DNA of 64,000 nt from Serratia nevei (GCF_037948395.1 NZ_CP149940.1:4154001-4218000), one strand, 5' to 3'. Positions 52,293 to 62,688 are shown, counted from the first letter of the stretch. A program made the numbers and translations. Notes: a model not told the origin generated them from the sequence alone.

Positions 52293-52789
52293 AGCGCCAT
52301 GCCCCTGAGCCGCTGCCCTTCGCTGCACAAACGCAGCCGCCCACGGGCGGACAGCACCAGCCGCAGGCTGCCTGCGTCGTTGCTGAGAAGGATGTGCCCC
52401 GCCTGCGCGGTATTGCGCAAACCGTAAAACCCAATCTCTTTGCCGGTGTAGCCGCTCAGCGCAACGTCGCGATAAGGCGGCGAGAAGGCAGAGCCTTCGG
52501 CGGAAGCGCAATCCGGCGGCGGCACGCCACCGCCCAAACACCAGGGCGTGCCGTTCTTGAACCACAGCAGCGTCGTGCGGTTACGCCAGTTGGCGTCCGC
52601 CTGCAAGCGCAGCAGAAACGCCAGCAGCTGTTGGGCCGTGTGTTCCAGCCGCAGCGCTTGCTGATGATAGCGCCATTGCCCGACGCCCCAGCCGGTCAGC
52701 ATGGCGGCGATCAATATCGCCGCCAACAGCTCAATCAACGTCATGCCTCGCTGGCGATCATCAATGTTCGAGAGAGTATTGTCGTTCAT
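52286..52789 (-). CDS. ppdA: Prepilin-peptidase-dependent protein PpdA
   Basis: First of the four-gene minor pseudopilin group, 167 residues from the ATG at 52789. Leader ends DRQRG, followed by MTLIELLAAILIAAMLTG, the prepilin signature with Glu at +5. Conserved AGHILLSNDAG and GRLRLCSEGQR at the C-terminus match E. coli PpdA. It lies 174 bp downstream of thyA beyond a terminator. Presumed role: priming pilus or type II secretion fibres, by analogy. Confidence 0.85.
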   Translation of the reverse strand: MNDNTLSNIDDRQRGMTLIELLAAILIAAMLTGWGVGQWRYHQQALRLEHTAQQLLAFLLRLQADANWRNRTTLLWFKNGTPWCLGGGVPPPDCASAEGSAFSPPYRDVALSGYTGKEIGFYGLRNTAQAGHILLSNDAGSLRLVLSARGRLRLCSEGQRLRGMALC

Positions 52790-52915
52790 GCCGCCAGTGT
52801 AAGGGCCGTAACAACGCGGTAAAGCCGCATGCGCAAGCGCTGCGGCAAGCTGCGCAATGTTTCCTCTACGACGGCAGGCGGCGACAAAAAAATGCGGCGC
52901 GGTGCGCAATGCGGA

Positions 52916-52945
52916 TAAAAAAAGGGGCGCAATCGCTGCGCCCCT
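52916..52945 (-). terminator. Terminator after thyA
   Basis: 8-bp stem AGGGGCGC / GCGCCCCT (52923-52930 with 52938-52945) followed on the minus strand by seven T (52922-52916). It separates thyA from ppdA. Confidence 0.88.
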
Positions 52946-52963
52946 GATGTGATACGGTTAAGG

Positions 52964-53758
52964 TCAGATCGCGACCGGTGCCTTGATGGCCGGATGCGGA
53001 TCGTAACCTTCGATCTCGAAGTCTTCGAAACGGTAATCGAACAGCGAAGCCGGTTTGCGTTTGATCACCAGCTTCGGCAACGGACGCGGTTCACGCGTCA
53101 GCTGCAGCTGAGTCTGTTCCATGTGGTTGCTGTACAGGTGGGTATCGCCGCCGGTCCAGACGAAATCGCCCACTTCCAGATCGCACTGCTGCGCCATCAT
53201 GTGCACCAACAGCGCGTAGCTGGCGATGTTGAACGGCAGGCCGAGGAAGACATCGCAGGAACGCTGGTACAGCTGGCAAGAGAGCTTGCCGTCCGCTACG
53301 TAGAACTGGAAGAACGCGTGGCATGGCGCCAACGCCATCTGATCCAGCTCGCCGACGTTCCAGGCGGAAACGATGATGCGGCGCGAATCCGGATCCTGCT
53401 TCAGCTGTTGGAGCACGTTGCTCAGCTGATCGATCTGATGGCCGTCCGCTGTGCCCCAGGCGCGCCACTGTTTGCCGTACACCGGGCCGAGATCGCCGTT
53501 TTCATCGGCCCACTCGTCCCAAATGGTGACCTTGTTGTCACGCAGGTAGGCGATGTTGGTATCGCCGTTCAGGAACCATAACAGCTCATGAATGATCGAA
53601 CGCAGATGACATTTTTTGGTGGTCACCAACGGGAAACCTTCCTGCAAGTTGAAACGCATCTGGTGGCCGAAAATCGACAACGTGCCAGTGCCGGTACGGT
53701 CGGCTTTAGGGGTGCCCTCGGCGAGCACCTTGTTCATCAAATCCAGATACTGTTTCAT
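52964..53758 (-). CDS. thyA: Thymidylate synthase
   Basis: Methylates dUMP to dTMP with methylene-tetrahydrofolate. The product has 264 residues, as in E. coli. The nucleophile Cys is in [14 protein letters not shown] near residue 146, with [12 protein letters not shown] and HLYSNHMEQ (folate/dUMP contacts) around it. Start ATG lies 7 bp after the lgt stop, so lgt-thyA form one transcript. Confidence 0.98.
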   Translation of the reverse strand: MKQYLDLMNKVLAEGTPKADRTGTGTLSIFGHQMRFNLQEGFPLVTTKKCHLRSIIHELLWFLNGDTNIAYLRDNKVTIWDEWADENGDLGPVYGKQWRAWGTADGHQIDQLSNVLQQLKQDPDSRRIIVSAWNVGELDQMALAPCHAFFQFYVADGKLSCQLYQRSCDVFLGLPFNIASYALLVHMMAQQCDLEVGDFVWTGGDTHLYSNHMEQTQLQLTREPRPLPKLVIKRKPASLFDYRFEDFEIEGYDPHPAIKAPVAI

Positions 53759-53765
53759 TTGTCCC

Positions 53766-54638
53766 TCACGACAGTTGTTGCTGCGGGCGACGACGGTACG
53801 CCCAAATCATCATAATAACACCGGCCACCACCATCGGGATGGACAGGATCTGCCCCATGCTGATCACGCCGTCGAACAAGCCAAGCTGGGCATCCGGCTG
53901 GCGGAACGCTTCAACGATGATGCGGAATGCGCCATAACCGATCAGGAACAGGCCCGATACGGCGCCCATCGGCCGCGGCTTGCGAATAAACAGGTTCAGA
54001 ATGATAAACAGCACCACGCCTTCCAGCAGCAGTTCATACAGCTGCGACGGGTGGCGCGGCAGTACGCCGTACTGGTTCAGCAGCGGCAGCAGAGAAGGAT
54101 CGGCGGCGGCGAGGGCCACGTCTTCGCTGCGCGAGCTTGGGAACAGCATTGCCCAAGGGGTATCGGTGGTCACGCGGCCCCACAGTTCACCGTTGATGAA
54201 GTTGCCGAGGCGGCCGGCACCCAGACCGAATGGGATCAGTGGCGCGATAAAATCGGAAACCTGGAAGAAGGTGCGTTTGGTGCGGCGAGCGAACCAGAAC
54301 ATCACCAGAATCACCCCCATCAAGCCGCCGTGGAACGACATGCCGCCATCCCAGACCTTGAACAGATAGAGCGGGTTATCCAGGAACAGCGGCAAGTTGT
54401 AGAACAGCACATAGCCTACGCGGCCGCCGACGAATACGCCCAGGAAACCGGCGTAGAGCAGGTTTTCAACTTCGTCTTTGGTCCAGCCGCTGCCCGGCTT
54501 GTTGGCGCGGCGCACCGCCAGCCACATGGCAAAAACGAAACCGACCAGGTACATCAGGCCGTACCAATGCAAAGAAACCGGGCCAATGGAGAAAATGACC
54601 GGATCAAATTTAGGAAACGCCAGATAGCTATTGCTCAT
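53766..54638 (-). CDS. lgt: Phosphatidylglycerol:prolipoprotein diacylglyceryl transferase
   Basis: First enzyme of lipoprotein maturation: transfers diacylglycerol to the lipobox Cys in the inner membrane. The product has 290 residues and about seven membrane segments. Signature HGGLMGVI near residue 103 and [14 protein letters not shown] near residue 143 are both intact. The C-terminus ends RRRPQQQLS. It supplies the modification used by YgdI, YgdR and MltA in this window. The 222-bp gap before it shows no gene. Confidence 0.97.
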   Translation of the reverse strand: MSNSYLAFPKFDPVIFSIGPVSLHWYGLMYLVGFVFAMWLAVRRANKPGSGWTKDEVENLLYAGFLGVFVGGRVGYVLFYNLPLFLDNPLYLFKVWDGGMSFHGGLMGVILVMFWFARRTKRTFFQVSDFIAPLIPFGLGAGRLGNFINGELWGRVTTDTPWAMLFPSSRSEDVALAAADPSLLPLLNQYGVLPRHPSQLYELLLEGVVLFIILNLFIRKPRPMGAVSGLFLIGYGAFRIIVEAFRQPDAQLGLFDGVISMGQILSIPMVVAGVIMMIWAYRRRPQQQLS

Positions 54639-54860
54639 CTATCACCACAACATGTCTGTTATTTTTCCCCATGCGGGGGCGGCAGGTGCCAAGCGGCGAC
54701 GGAGATTATCCCGCGCCTTGCAAACGGCAGCGTTAGCCGCTGTGGTGTGCAAGGCGACGAGCATGCGCCGCGCTGAGGTTGCGCATCATAACATAGGCTT
54801 AGCGCGGTCCGGTCCGGCAGGGCGGGAAAAGTTCTGTAAAAAAATCACACCGCACGGCGG

Positions 54861-57107
54861 CTATCGGCCCCCACGGATCAGCCCGCCCATGCCGCGCCGC
54901 TCCATAAACGCCGCCACCAGATGGCGCACTTCGGTGGTCATCTGGGTGTTCAACACCCGCTGCGCCAGCACTTCGGCGTCGGCAAGGTCGATATGCCGCA
55001 GCAGGTATTTGATGCGCGCCACGCTGCGGCCGTTCATGCTCAGATTACGATAGCCCATACCCACCAGCAACAGCGCGCCCATGGGATCGCCGGCCAGTTC
55101 ACCGCAGAGGCTAAGCTGCAACCCGGCTGCTTTCCCCTGCTCGGCAATCAATCTCAGCACCTGCAACATCGCGGGATGCAAACTGTCGTACAACGAGGCG
55201 ACCCGGGTGTTGTTGCGATCCACCGCCAGCAGGTACTGCGTCAAGTCGTTAGTGCCGACCGAGATGAAATCAACGCGCCCGGCCAGATGCGGGATCAGGA
55301 AAATCATCGACGGCACTTCCAGCATCACGCCGATTTTCGGTTTCGGGATCGCGTAGCCGAGCACTTCTTCCACCTCGCGCCCGGCGCGGTCAATCAGGCG
55401 CTTAGCCTCGTCGACCTCTTCCAGGCTGGTGACCATCGGCAGCAGAATGCCCAGGTTGCCGGTGCCGGCGTTGGCACGCAGCATCGCGCGCACCTGAATC
55501 AAAAAGATCTCCGGCTGATCCAGGGTAATACGGATGCCGCGCCAGCCCAGGCAAGGGTTCTCTTCGCTGATCGGCATATAAGGCAGTTGCTTGTCGGCGC
55601 CGATGTCCAGGGTGCGCAGCGTGACCGGCTTGCTCGGGTAAAGCTGCAGCATGCCCTGGTACTGCGCGACCTGCTCCTCTTCGGAAGGGAAGCCGCTTTG
55701 CAGCATGAACGGGATTTCGGTGCGGTATAGCCCCACGCCATCCACCCGGCCGCCCAACAGCTGTTCATGTTCCGGGCTGAGGCCGGCATTCAGCATCACC
55801 TGAATGCGCTCGCCGCTTTTCAACTGCGCCGGCTGCTCGACGTCGTCTTCCGCCAGCTTGCTCAGCTCCAGCTCTTCGCTGATCAGCCGTTGATATTCCT
55901 GCACCAGTACCGGCTCAGGATCGACCAGCAGTTCACCGCGATAACCGTCGACGATCAGCAGCCGCTGGCTGAGCAGAGAAGGCTGGATGTCGGCGCCCAT
56001 CACCGTCGGCACCCCCATCGCCCGCACTAGAATTGCCGCATGCGAGTTGGCGGCACCGTCGCGCACCACCACGCCGACCAGACGATCCTGCGGCACTTCG
56101 GCCAGCAATGTCGCGGTCAGTTCATCCGCCACCAGCACAAAACGCGCCGGCCACTGGGTGGCGCCCTGGGTGGTGTCGTCGAGGTGGAACAGCAGGCGCT
56201 GGCCCAGCGCGCGCAGGTCGCTGCCGCGCTCGCGCATGTAGGTGTCCTGCAGTTTGGCGAACTGCTCGGCAAAGGTTTCTATCACCTGCTTCACCGCCCA
56301 CTCCGCCACCGAACCGTTGTCGATTTCGGCGAACAGTTCGCGCTTGAGACGGGCGTCGTTTAACAGGTGAGAATAAAGATCGAAGATCGCCGCGCTCTCT
56401 TTTTGCGAACTGGCGGCAAAACGCTTGCTGAAGCGGCGAAACTCCGCGCCGGCCTCTTCCAGCGCCAGCGTCAGGCGCTCGCGCTCGCTAGCGGTGTCCA
56501 GCGTCGACGCGCGGTAAACCTGATCGAGCGAAGGCTGGCTGCTGTCCTGCCACCCTTCCGCCACCGCCACGCCGGGCGAAGCCGCCAGCGCGCGCACGCG
56601 CGTTTGGCGATACTGGCCGAAAATGGCGTTGAGCTGCGACTGTGACAGGATCCCGGCCATCTGCGTGGCCAGGGTGACCATGAAAGACTCTTCGCTTTCG
56701 TCGAACTGGCGCAGTTCGCGCTGCTGCACCACCAGCACGCCCAGCAGCTGGCGCCGATGAATGATCGGCACCCCGAGGAAGGATCGGAAACGATCCTCTT
56801 TCACCTGCGGAACGTATTTGAAACTGGGGTGGCTTTGGGCATCGGCCAGGTTGATAGGCTCGGCCCGGCGGCCGACCAACCCGACGACGCCCTCGTCAAA
56901 CGCCAATGCGATAGTGCGCCCGCGCGGCTTCTTCAGCCCGCGCGTGGCCATCAGGTAGTAACAGCGGCGATCGTTGTCCGCCAGGTAGATGGAACACACT
57001 TCGGTGTCCATCGCCAGACAGGTTTCATTGACCAGCAGATCCAGCGCATCCGTCAGACTGGCCGCCGCGGCCACCTTCTCTACAATTTCTCGCAAGCGCG
57101 TGAGCAT
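54861..57107 (-). CDS. ptsP: Phosphoenolpyruvate-protein phosphotransferase PtsP (EI-Ntr)
   Basis: First enzyme of the nitrogen PTS; phosphorylates NPr (PtsO), which passes phosphate to PtsN. The product has 748 residues. An N-terminal GAF domain (~1-160) senses small molecules such as glutamine in E. coli. The EI part has the catalytic His in NSHAAILVRAMGVPT near residue 356 and the PEP-binding TIM barrel (TIGADKQLP-like and LSLCGELAGDP segments). It starts 12 bp after rppH. Confidence 0.97.
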   Translation of the reverse strand: MLTRLREIVEKVAAAASLTDALDLLVNETCLAMDTEVCSIYLADNDRRCYYLMATRGLKKPRGRTIALAFDEGVVGLVGRRAEPINLADAQSHPSFKYVPQVKEDRFRSFLGVPIIHRRQLLGVLVVQQRELRQFDESEESFMVTLATQMAGILSQSQLNAIFGQYRQTRVRALAASPGVAVAEGWQDSSQPSLDQVYRASTLDTASERERLTLALEEAGAEFRRFSKRFAASSQKESAAIFDLYSHLLNDARLKRELFAEIDNGSVAEWAVKQVIETFAEQFAKLQDTYMRERGSDLRALGQRLLFHLDDTTQGATQWPARFVLVADELTATLLAEVPQDRLVGVVVRDGAANSHAAILVRAMGVPTVMGADIQPSLLSQRLLIVDGYRGELLVDPEPVLVQEYQRLISEELELSKLAEDDVEQPAQLKSGERIQVMLNAGLSPEHEQLLGGRVDGVGLYRTEIPFMLQSGFPSEEEQVAQYQGMLQLYPSKPVTLRTLDIGADKQLPYMPISEENPCLGWRGIRITLDQPEIFLIQVRAMLRANAGTGNLGILLPMVTSLEEVDEAKRLIDRAGREVEEVLGYAIPKPKIGVMLEVPSMIFLIPHLAGRVDFISVGTNDLTQYLLAVDRNNTRVASLYDSLHPAMLQVLRLIAEQGKAAGLQLSLCGELAGDPMGALLLVGMGYRNLSMNGRSVARIKYLLRHIDLADAEVLAQRVLNTQMTTEVRHLVAAFMERRGMGGLIRGGR

Positions 57108-57119
57108 AGTCGGCTTAAC

Positions 57120-57647
57120 TTAACCTCTCTTTCGGCGATAAGCGGGGGCCTGCCGCGGCGCCGCCTGCTCTTGCATCGGCATCACGGTCACGGCGAATTC
57201 TTTCATCACCCGGCGATAGACGTCGCGTTTGAACGACACCACCTGGCGCACCGGATACCAGAAGCTCACCCAGCGCCAACCGTCGAACTCCGGCGTGCTG
57301 CTGCGCTGCATATTGATATCAGCGTCATTGCACAGTAGCTGCAACAAAAACCATTTTTGCTTTTGGCCGATACAAACCGGCTTTGTGTCCCAACGCACCA
57401 AACGTTTCGGCAATTTATAGCGCAACCAGTTGCGGGTCGAAGCCAGGATGCGCACATCCTTTTTACTCAGCCCCACTTCTTCGAACAGCTCACGGTACAT
57501 CGCCTGCTCCGCAGTTTCGCCAGGGTTAATCCCACCTTGGGGAAACTGCCAGGAGTGCTGACCGTAACGGCGGGCCCATAAGACCTGCCCCTGACGATTA
57601 CAGATTACGATACCAACATTCGGGCGGTAGCCATCATCATCGATCAC
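57120..57647 (-). CDS. rppH: RNA pyrophosphohydrolase RppH
   Basis: Nudix enzyme that removes pyrophosphate from 5'-triphosphate mRNA ends, starting RNase E decay. The product has 175 residues. The Nudix box is [20 protein letters not shown] then VGL at residues ~38-60, fitting the GX5EX7REUXEEXGU rule. It begins [17 protein letters not shown] and ends in the basic AYRRKRG tail, as in E. coli. Followed by ptsP in a likely operon. The long intergenic region upstream is a separate feature. Confidence 0.97.
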   Translation of the reverse strand: MIDDDGYRPNVGIVICNRQGQVLWARRYGQHSWQFPQGGINPGETAEQAMYRELFEEVGLSKKDVRILASTRNWLRYKLPKRLVRWDTKPVCIGQKQKWFLLQLLCNDADINMQRSSTPEFDGWRWVSFWYPVRQVVSFKRDVYRRVMKEFAVTVMPMQEQAAPRQAPAYRRKRG

Positions 57648-58343
57648 CGGACTACCTCGATAAGCTTAAATTCGCATAGATGTCCTGATTGTTTCACACA
57701 AGCTACAGGCGGTAAACCACTGCTTTACGGCGCTGCGGACCGGATAACATTGGGATAACTCACAGATATAGGCAAAGTTATAAACATACCCCAGCCTTTC
57801 GGGCCGGTTTTATTCACTTTTTCTGTGGATAGGTGTGTGCAGAACTCGAGGGATAAGCCGGTACAACTCTTAAACCCCAAAATCCCCCACCGCCCCCCAA
57901 AACACACATTTACTTTAAAAACAAATAATTAATTAACACCCCATCATTATGTACAGGGTAAAAATGTGATCTATGCACGGTAAGGATCTTACCCTGGCGA
58001 AAGATCCACCAACGCCGTTTTTATCCACAGATTATCCGAGCAAGTTACGCACAAAACGGACAAATTCGTAAAAAACCGCCCGAGTCAAGGCTGTAAATTG
58101 AACCAGTGATCGGTAAAAATTTGGGTTATCCCATAAATCTGTGGATAAATAGGTGTAAGATCCTGTTTATTGTCGGTGGCTTCAGGTGAACAAGCCCCGC
58201 CAGTGCATTGCCTCCCCCGCAAGGAAATGAAAAAAGTCATGTAAAATCATGCTACTATTATTCTTTTCCCCAGGCGATGACGGTTATCGTTCGTCGTGCA
58301 TAATTGCAGTACGTTTTTCAACCAAATTCGACAGGCTTGATTT
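57648..58343. other. 696-bp rppH-mutH gap, probable DARS2 (DnaA-reactivating) locus
   Basis: AT-rich, gene-free region with DnaA boxes: perfect TTATCCACA at 58021-58029 (plus) and 58140-58148 (minus), a one-mismatch box at 57824-57832 (minus, CTATCCACA) and TTACGCACA at 58045-58053 (plus). Weaker matches lie at 58033 and 58126. An inverted repeat GGATCTT / AAGATCC (57984-57990 with 58001-58007) carries Dam sites just before the cluster. E. coli DARS2 lies in the same rppH-mutH interval and rejuvenates ADP-DnaA with IHF and Fis; I could not confirm IHF or Fis sites. Contains the promoters of rppH and mutH. Confidence 0.7.
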
Positions 58344-59030
58344 ATGGCGTTTTTATCCCCTTTGCCGCCCCCGCCGGAAAATGAACGGCAGCTGTTCGAG
58401 CGTGCTCAGGCGCTGGCCGGCGCCAGCTTTGGCGAGCTGGCCGCCCGCGCGCAGCTGCCGATCCCCAAGGATCTGAAGCGCGATAAGGGCTGGGTGGGCA
58501 TGCTGCTGGAGCTGTACCTCGGCGCCATGGCCGGCAGCAAACCGGAGCAGGACTTTCCCGAACTGGGCATCGAGCTGAAAACCATTCCTGTCGACGCCGC
58601 CGGCAAACCGCTGGAAACCACTTTTGTCTGCGTCGCCCCGCTTACCGGCAACAGCGGCGTCACCTGGGCCAGCAGCCACGTTCGCCACAAGTTGGCGCGC
58701 GTCTTGTGGATACCGGTAGAAGGCGAACGGCAGATCCCGCTGGCCGAACGCCGCGTCGGCTCGCCGCTGCTGTGGAGCCCGAGCGCCGCAGAAGAAGAGA
58801 GTCTGCGCCGCGATTGGGAAGAGTTGATGGATCTGATCGTACTCGGCCACGTAGAGCGCATCACCGCACGCCACGGCGAAGTGCTGCAGCTGCGCCCCAA
58901 AGCCGCCAACAGCAAGGCGCTCACCGAAGCCATCGGCGAACAGGGGCAACCTATCATGACGCTGCCGCGCGGTTTCTATCTGAAAAAGAGTTTTACCGGC
59001 GCGCTGCTGGCAAGACATTTCTCAATCTAA
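58344..59030 (+). CDS. mutH: MutH, GATC endonuclease of mismatch repair
   Basis: Nicks the unmethylated strand at hemimethylated GATC when activated by MutL. The product has 228 residues. The D-E-K catalytic set appears in [14 protein letters not shown] near residues 70-80 (Asp, Glu, Lys). Conserved [24 protein letters not shown] segment near residue 50 and [15 protein letters not shown] near residue 115. Divergent from rppH across the DnaA-box region. Distance to ygdQ is 100 bp. Confidence 0.96.
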   Translation: MAFLSPLPPPPENERQLFERAQALAGASFGELAARAQLPIPKDLKRDKGWVGMLLELYLGAMAGSKPEQDFPELGIELKTIPVDAAGKPLETTFVCVAPLTGNSGVTWASSHVRHKLARVLWIPVEGERQIPLAERRVGSPLLWSPSAAEEESLRRDWEELMDLIVLGHVERITARHGEVLQLRPKAANSKALTEAIGEQGQPIMTLPRGFYLKKSFTGALLARHFSI

Positions 59031-59130
59031 GCGATTTCGTTTAACTCTGGTTTAGCTAACCCTGTCAGCGCCACGATAAACGCGTATAATTCACGCTTTG
59101 CATTTATTAAGTATTAAGGTGTGCCGGGCA

Positions 59131-59847
59131 ATGTTCGAATGGATTATGGATCCCAATGCCTGGTTAGCGTTAGGTACGCTAACCATTCTTGAGATCGTAC
59201 TGGGTATTGATAACATCATTTTTCTGTCGCTGGTGGTGGCCAAGCTGCCCAAAGCGCAACAGAACAAAGCTCGCCGGCTCGGTCTGGCCGCCGCCATGAT
59301 TATGCGCCTGGCGCTGTTGGCCTCCATCGCCTGGGTGATCCGCTTGACGCACCCGCTGTTTACCGTGTGGGATCACGCCATTTCCGCCCGCGATCTGATC
59401 CTGCTGTTAGGGGGGCTGTTCCTGATCTGGAAAGCCAGCAAAGAGATCCACGAAACCATCGAAGGCACGGAAGAAGAGCACCACACCAAGGTGCACAGCT
59501 TCTTCGGCGCGATCGTGCAGATCATGCTGCTCGATATTATCTTCAGTCTGGACTCGGTGATTACCGCCGTGGGCCTTTCCGACCATCTGTTCATCATGAT
59601 GGCGGCAGTAGTGATCGCCGTCGGTGTGATGATGTTCGCCGCCCGGCCGATCGGTGAGTTCGTCAATCGCCATCCGTCGGTGAAAATGCTGGCGCTGGCG
59701 TTCCTGATCCTGGTGGGCTTCACGCTGATGCTGGAAAGTTTCCAGGTGCACGTGCCGAAAGGCTACATCTACTTCGCCATGTTCTTCTCGATGTCGGTAG
59801 AAGCGCTCAATCTGATGCGCAGCAAGAAAAACCGCTCGCCGGAATAA
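59131..59847 (+). CDS. ygdQ: TerC-family inner-membrane protein YgdQ
   Basis: Integral membrane protein of 238 residues with about seven segments. The ATG at 59131 gives MFEWIMDPNAWLALGTLTIL, matching E. coli YgdQ; the longer frame from 59098 is rejected. Acidic residues in membrane helices (EIVLGIDNIIFLS and DIIFSLDSVITAVG) match the TerC metal-efflux fold shared with manganese exporters such as MntY/Alx. The actual substrate is unknown. Confidence 0.92.
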   Translation: MFEWIMDPNAWLALGTLTILEIVLGIDNIIFLSLVVAKLPKAQQNKARRLGLAAAMIMRLALLASIAWVIRLTHPLFTVWDHAISARDLILLLGGLFLIWKASKEIHETIEGTEEEHHTKVHSFFGAIVQIMLLDIIFSLDSVITAVGLSDHLFIMMAAVVIAVGVMMFAARPIGEFVNRHPSVKMLALAFLILVGFTLMLESFQVHVPKGYIYFAMFFSMSVEALNLMRSKKNRSPE

Positions 59848-59855
59848 CCCTACCC

Positions 59856-59878
59856 GGAAGCCGCCATCGGCGGCTTCC
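59856..59878 (+). terminator. Hairpin after ygdQ
   Basis: 10-bp stem (59856-59865 with 59869-59878), 9 bp after the ygdQ stop, with a weak T tail. Probable terminator. Confidence 0.55.
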
Positions 59879-60002
59879 ATCGCTTCGTTGACCTCTCATT
59901 TCACTTTTTCTTATCAGATAAAGACTTATCTGAGACGCCCTTCGCCGAGAGTTTGCTAATCTTGAAATAACAACCTTTTCTGGATAATCGAGGATCCGCA
60001 GG

Positions 60003-60221
60003 ATGAAAAAGTGGGTAATGGCAGTGTCTGCGCTGGTGATGGTGGCCGGCCTGGCGGGATGTTCCAGCGACTACGTGATGGCGACCAAAGATGGCAACAT
60101 GATCCTGACGCAAGGCAAGCCAGAGATCGACAAAGATACTGGCCTCATCAGCTATAAAGACGAGAAAGGCAACCACCGCCAGATCAACGGCGATCAGGTT
60201 TCCCAGGTTATCGAACGCTAA
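60003..60221 (+). CDS. ygdR: YgdR family lipoprotein YgdR
   Basis: Lipoprotein of 72 residues, paralogue of YgdI at 31389. Signal [20 protein letters not shown] puts the acylated Cys at residue 20 (LAGC lipobox), followed by [20 protein letters not shown]. The mature SH3-like DUF903 domain then follows. The dipeptide Ser-Ser after Cys suggests outer-membrane sorting. Function unknown. Upstream of tas with a 206-bp gap. Confidence 0.92.
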   Translation: MKKWVMAVSALVMVAGLAGCSSDYVMATKDGNMILTQGKPEIDKDTGLISYKDEKGNHRQINGDQVSQVIER

Positions 60222-60427
60222 TCACCGCCCGCCGGCTATCGCCCGCGCGAGCGCGGTAGCCCTCATTCGTGTCCGCACGGAATCCGCTTCCCCCATCTTC
60301 ACCGCTTGGTTATAGTCAGGAAAGGCGACATCGCCGCCCGACGGACTTTGCGCCGTCTTCTGACATTGTGCTCCTGTTTCACCGGGCCGCGCGGCCCGTC
60401 AGCGCTAACAAGAAAGGAAGGCCGTTA

Positions 60428-61468
60428 ATGCAATACCACCGTATTCCCCACAGTTCTTTAGAAGTGAGCGTGCTGGGACTGGGCACCATGACCTTTGGCG
60501 AACAGAACACCGAAGCCGACGCCCATGCGCAACTGGACTATGCATTGGCCGCAGGCGTGAACCTGATAGATACCGCCGAACTGTATCCGGTGCCGCCCCG
60601 CCCGGAAACCCAGGGCCTGACCGAGAGCTATATCGGCAGCTGGATCAAGGCACGCGGCAATCGCGAAAAAATCGTCCTGGCCAGCAAAGTCTCGGGCCCG
60701 GTGCGCGGCACCGACAGCAGCATCCGCCCGCAGCAGGCGCTCGATCGCAAAAACATCCGCGCCGCTCTCGACGCCAGCCTCAAGCGGCTGAACACCGATT
60801 ATCTCGATCTTTACCAATTGCACTGGCCGCAGCGCGCCACCAACTGCTTTGGCAAACTCAACTATCAATACACCGATGACAAAGCTACGGTTACGCTGCT
60901 GGAAACGCTGGAGGCGCTGACCGAGCAGGTGCGCGCCGGCAAGATTCGCTATATCGGGGTTTCCAATGAAACGCCCTGGGGCGTGATGCGCTACCTGCAG
61001 CTGGCGGAGAAACACGAGCTGCCGCGCATCGTGTCGATTCAAAACCCGTACAGCCTGCTGAACCGCAGCTTTGAGATTGGCCTGGCCGAGATCAGCCAGC
61101 ACGAAGGGGTGGAACTGCTGGCCTATTCCAGCCTGGCGTTCGGCACCCTGAGCGGCAAATACCTCAACGGCGCTAAACCGGCCGGTGCGCGCAATACGCT
61201 GTTCACCCGCTTCAACCGTTATTCAGGGCAGCAAACCCAGCTGGCGATCGCCGAGTACGTGGCGCTGGCCAAAAAACACGGGCTGGATCCTTCGCAGATG
61301 GCCTTGGCCTTCGTGCGTCAGCAGCCGTTCGTCGCCAGCACCCTGCTGGGCGCCACCACGGTGGAGCAGTTGAAAATCAACATCGACAGCCTCGATGTGG
61401 TATTGGATGAGGACGTGCTGCAGGCGCTGGAAGAAATCCATACCCGGTTTACCATTCCGGCACCTTAA
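60428..61468 (+). CDS. tas: Aldo/keto reductase Tas
   Basis: NADPH-dependent aldo-keto reductase of 346 residues, same as E. coli Tas (named for complementing tyrosine auxotrophy in stationary phase). The start MQYHRIPHSSLEVSVLG is used; the frame opening at 60269 is rejected. Active-site Tyr in DTAELYPVP near residue 60, Lys in LASKVSGPV near residue 91, His in YQLHWPQRATN near residue 136, and nucleotide site LLGATTVEQL near residue 314. Physiological substrate unclear. Ends with a terminator. Confidence 0.95.
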   Translation: MQYHRIPHSSLEVSVLGLGTMTFGEQNTEADAHAQLDYALAAGVNLIDTAELYPVPPRPETQGLTESYIGSWIKARGNREKIVLASKVSGPVRGTDSSIRPQQALDRKNIRAALDASLKRLNTDYLDLYQLHWPQRATNCFGKLNYQYTDDKATVTLLETLEALTEQVRAGKIRYIGVSNETPWGVMRYLQLAEKHELPRIVSIQNPYSLLNRSFEIGLAEISQHEGVELLAYSSLAFGTLSGKYLNGAKPAGARNTLFTRFNRYSGQQTQLAIAEYVALAKKHGLDPSQMALAFVRQQPFVASTLLGATTVEQLKINIDSLDVVLDEDVLQALEEIHTRFTIPAP

Positions 61469-61477
61469 TACAGCCGA

Positions 61478-61506
61478 GGCGCAGCCTGGCTGCGCCCCGT
61501 TTTTTA
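61478..61506 (+). terminator. Terminator after tas
   Basis: GGCGCAG / CTGCGCC stem (61478-61484 with 61490-61496) followed by CCGTTTTTT. It overlaps the end of the convergent lplT gene. Confidence 0.85.
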
Positions 61507-62688
61507 CCGCCGCTGCGACCACCATAGCACGCTAATCGCCAGCGCAAACACCACGCCAAACCCTACGCCGACGCCCACCACCGGCACGCCCAGCTTCACC
61601 ACCAGCGAATACAGCGCCAGCATCAGCAACATGGCGGCGTTTTCACCCAGGTTTTGCACCGCGATCGCATTGCCGGCGCCGACCGAGTGCTTGCCCCGCT
61701 CCTGCAGCAACGCATTGAGCGGCACCACGAAGAAGCCCCCCAGCATGCCGATGATCGCCAGCAAGACATAGGCATTGAGCATGGTGGTTTGCAGCGCGAA
61801 CACCGCGACCGCGACGCCGATCAGGATCCCGGCCGGCATGCAGCGTTTTACCGTCTTCAGCGTGACGAAGCGCGCGGCAGCGCCGGCCCCCACCACGATA
61901 CCTACGGCCACCATGGCGTTCAGCAGCGTCGGCGTGGCGTTATCGGCGATACCGAGCGCCACCGGCACCCACAGCACCAGCAGAAAACGCAGCGTCACGC
62001 CGGCCCCCCAGAACAGGCTGGTGCCGATCAAGGAGAAACGCGTCTGCCCATCGCGCCATAACGTGACGCAGGCGGTAAAGAAGCTGTTCGTCATGGCCTG
62101 CGGGCGCCAGGAGGCCCCCGGGCGCGCCGCCGCCAGACGCGGAATATACAGGTTGGCGACCACCGCTCCCGCGTAAACCAAGGCGCAGGCCGCCAGCGCC
62201 GCGACCACATGCCAGTCCGCCAGAATACCGCCGGCCACCGAACCGGTCAGAATGGCGGCGATGGTCGAGGCCTCCATCAGGCCGTTAGCCTTGACCAGCT
62301 TCTCGCCGCTGGTGATCTCGCCCAGAATGCCGTATTTGGCCGGCGAATACGCAGCGGCCCCCACGCCGACCAGGCTGTAACCGAGAAACGGGTTGAACCC
62401 AAAGCAGATCACCAACGCCCCCGCCAGCTTCAGGGCGTTGGCGAACATCATCACCCGCCCTTTGGCGAAGCTGTCGGCCACCTGGCCGACAAACGGTGCC
62501 AGGATGATGTAGGTGGCAACAAAGGCCATCTGCAGGATCGGCTGGCTCCAGTCCGGATACAGCTGCTGCTTGATCAACGCCAGCGTGGCGAACAGCAGCG
62601 CATTGTCGCCGAACGCCGAGAGGAACTGCGCGCTGATGACGGCGATCATGCCGCGTGACAACAAAGGGGATTCGGTCGAAGGATTCAT
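61504..62688 (-). CDS. lplT: Lysophospholipid transporter LplT
   Basis: MFS flippase that brings lysophospholipids from the outer leaflet of the inner membrane for re-acylation by Aas. The product has 394 residues with 12 hydrophobic segments. It starts [20 protein letters not shown] and carries the family [20 protein letters not shown] region near residue 120. Its ATG overlaps the aas stop by one base (TGATG), so the pair is translationally coupled, as in E. coli. Confidence 0.96.
   Translation of the reverse strand: MNPSTESPLLSRGMIAVISAQFLSAFGDNALLFATLALIKQQLYPDWSQPILQMAFVATYIILAPFVGQVADSFAKGRVMMFANALKLAGALVICFGFNPFLGYSLVGVGAAAYSPAKYGILGEITSGEKLVKANGLMEASTIAAILTGSVAGGILADWHVVAALAACALVYAGAVVANLYIPRLAAARPGASWRPQAMTNSFFTACVTLWRDGQTRFSLIGTSLFWGAGVTLRFLLVLWVPVALGIADNATPTLLNAMVAVGIVVGAGAAARFVTLKTVKRCMPAGILIGVAVAVFALQTTMLNAYVLLAIIGMLGGFFVVPLNALLQERGKHSVGAGNAIAVQNLGENAAMLLMLALYSLVVKLGVPVVGVGVGFGVVFALAISVLWWSQRR

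Noticed and set aside
57725..57907. 60-codon minus-strand frame in the rppH-mutH gap
   Set aside because: Cysteine- and glycine-rich random translation without ribosome site, in the DnaA-box region.
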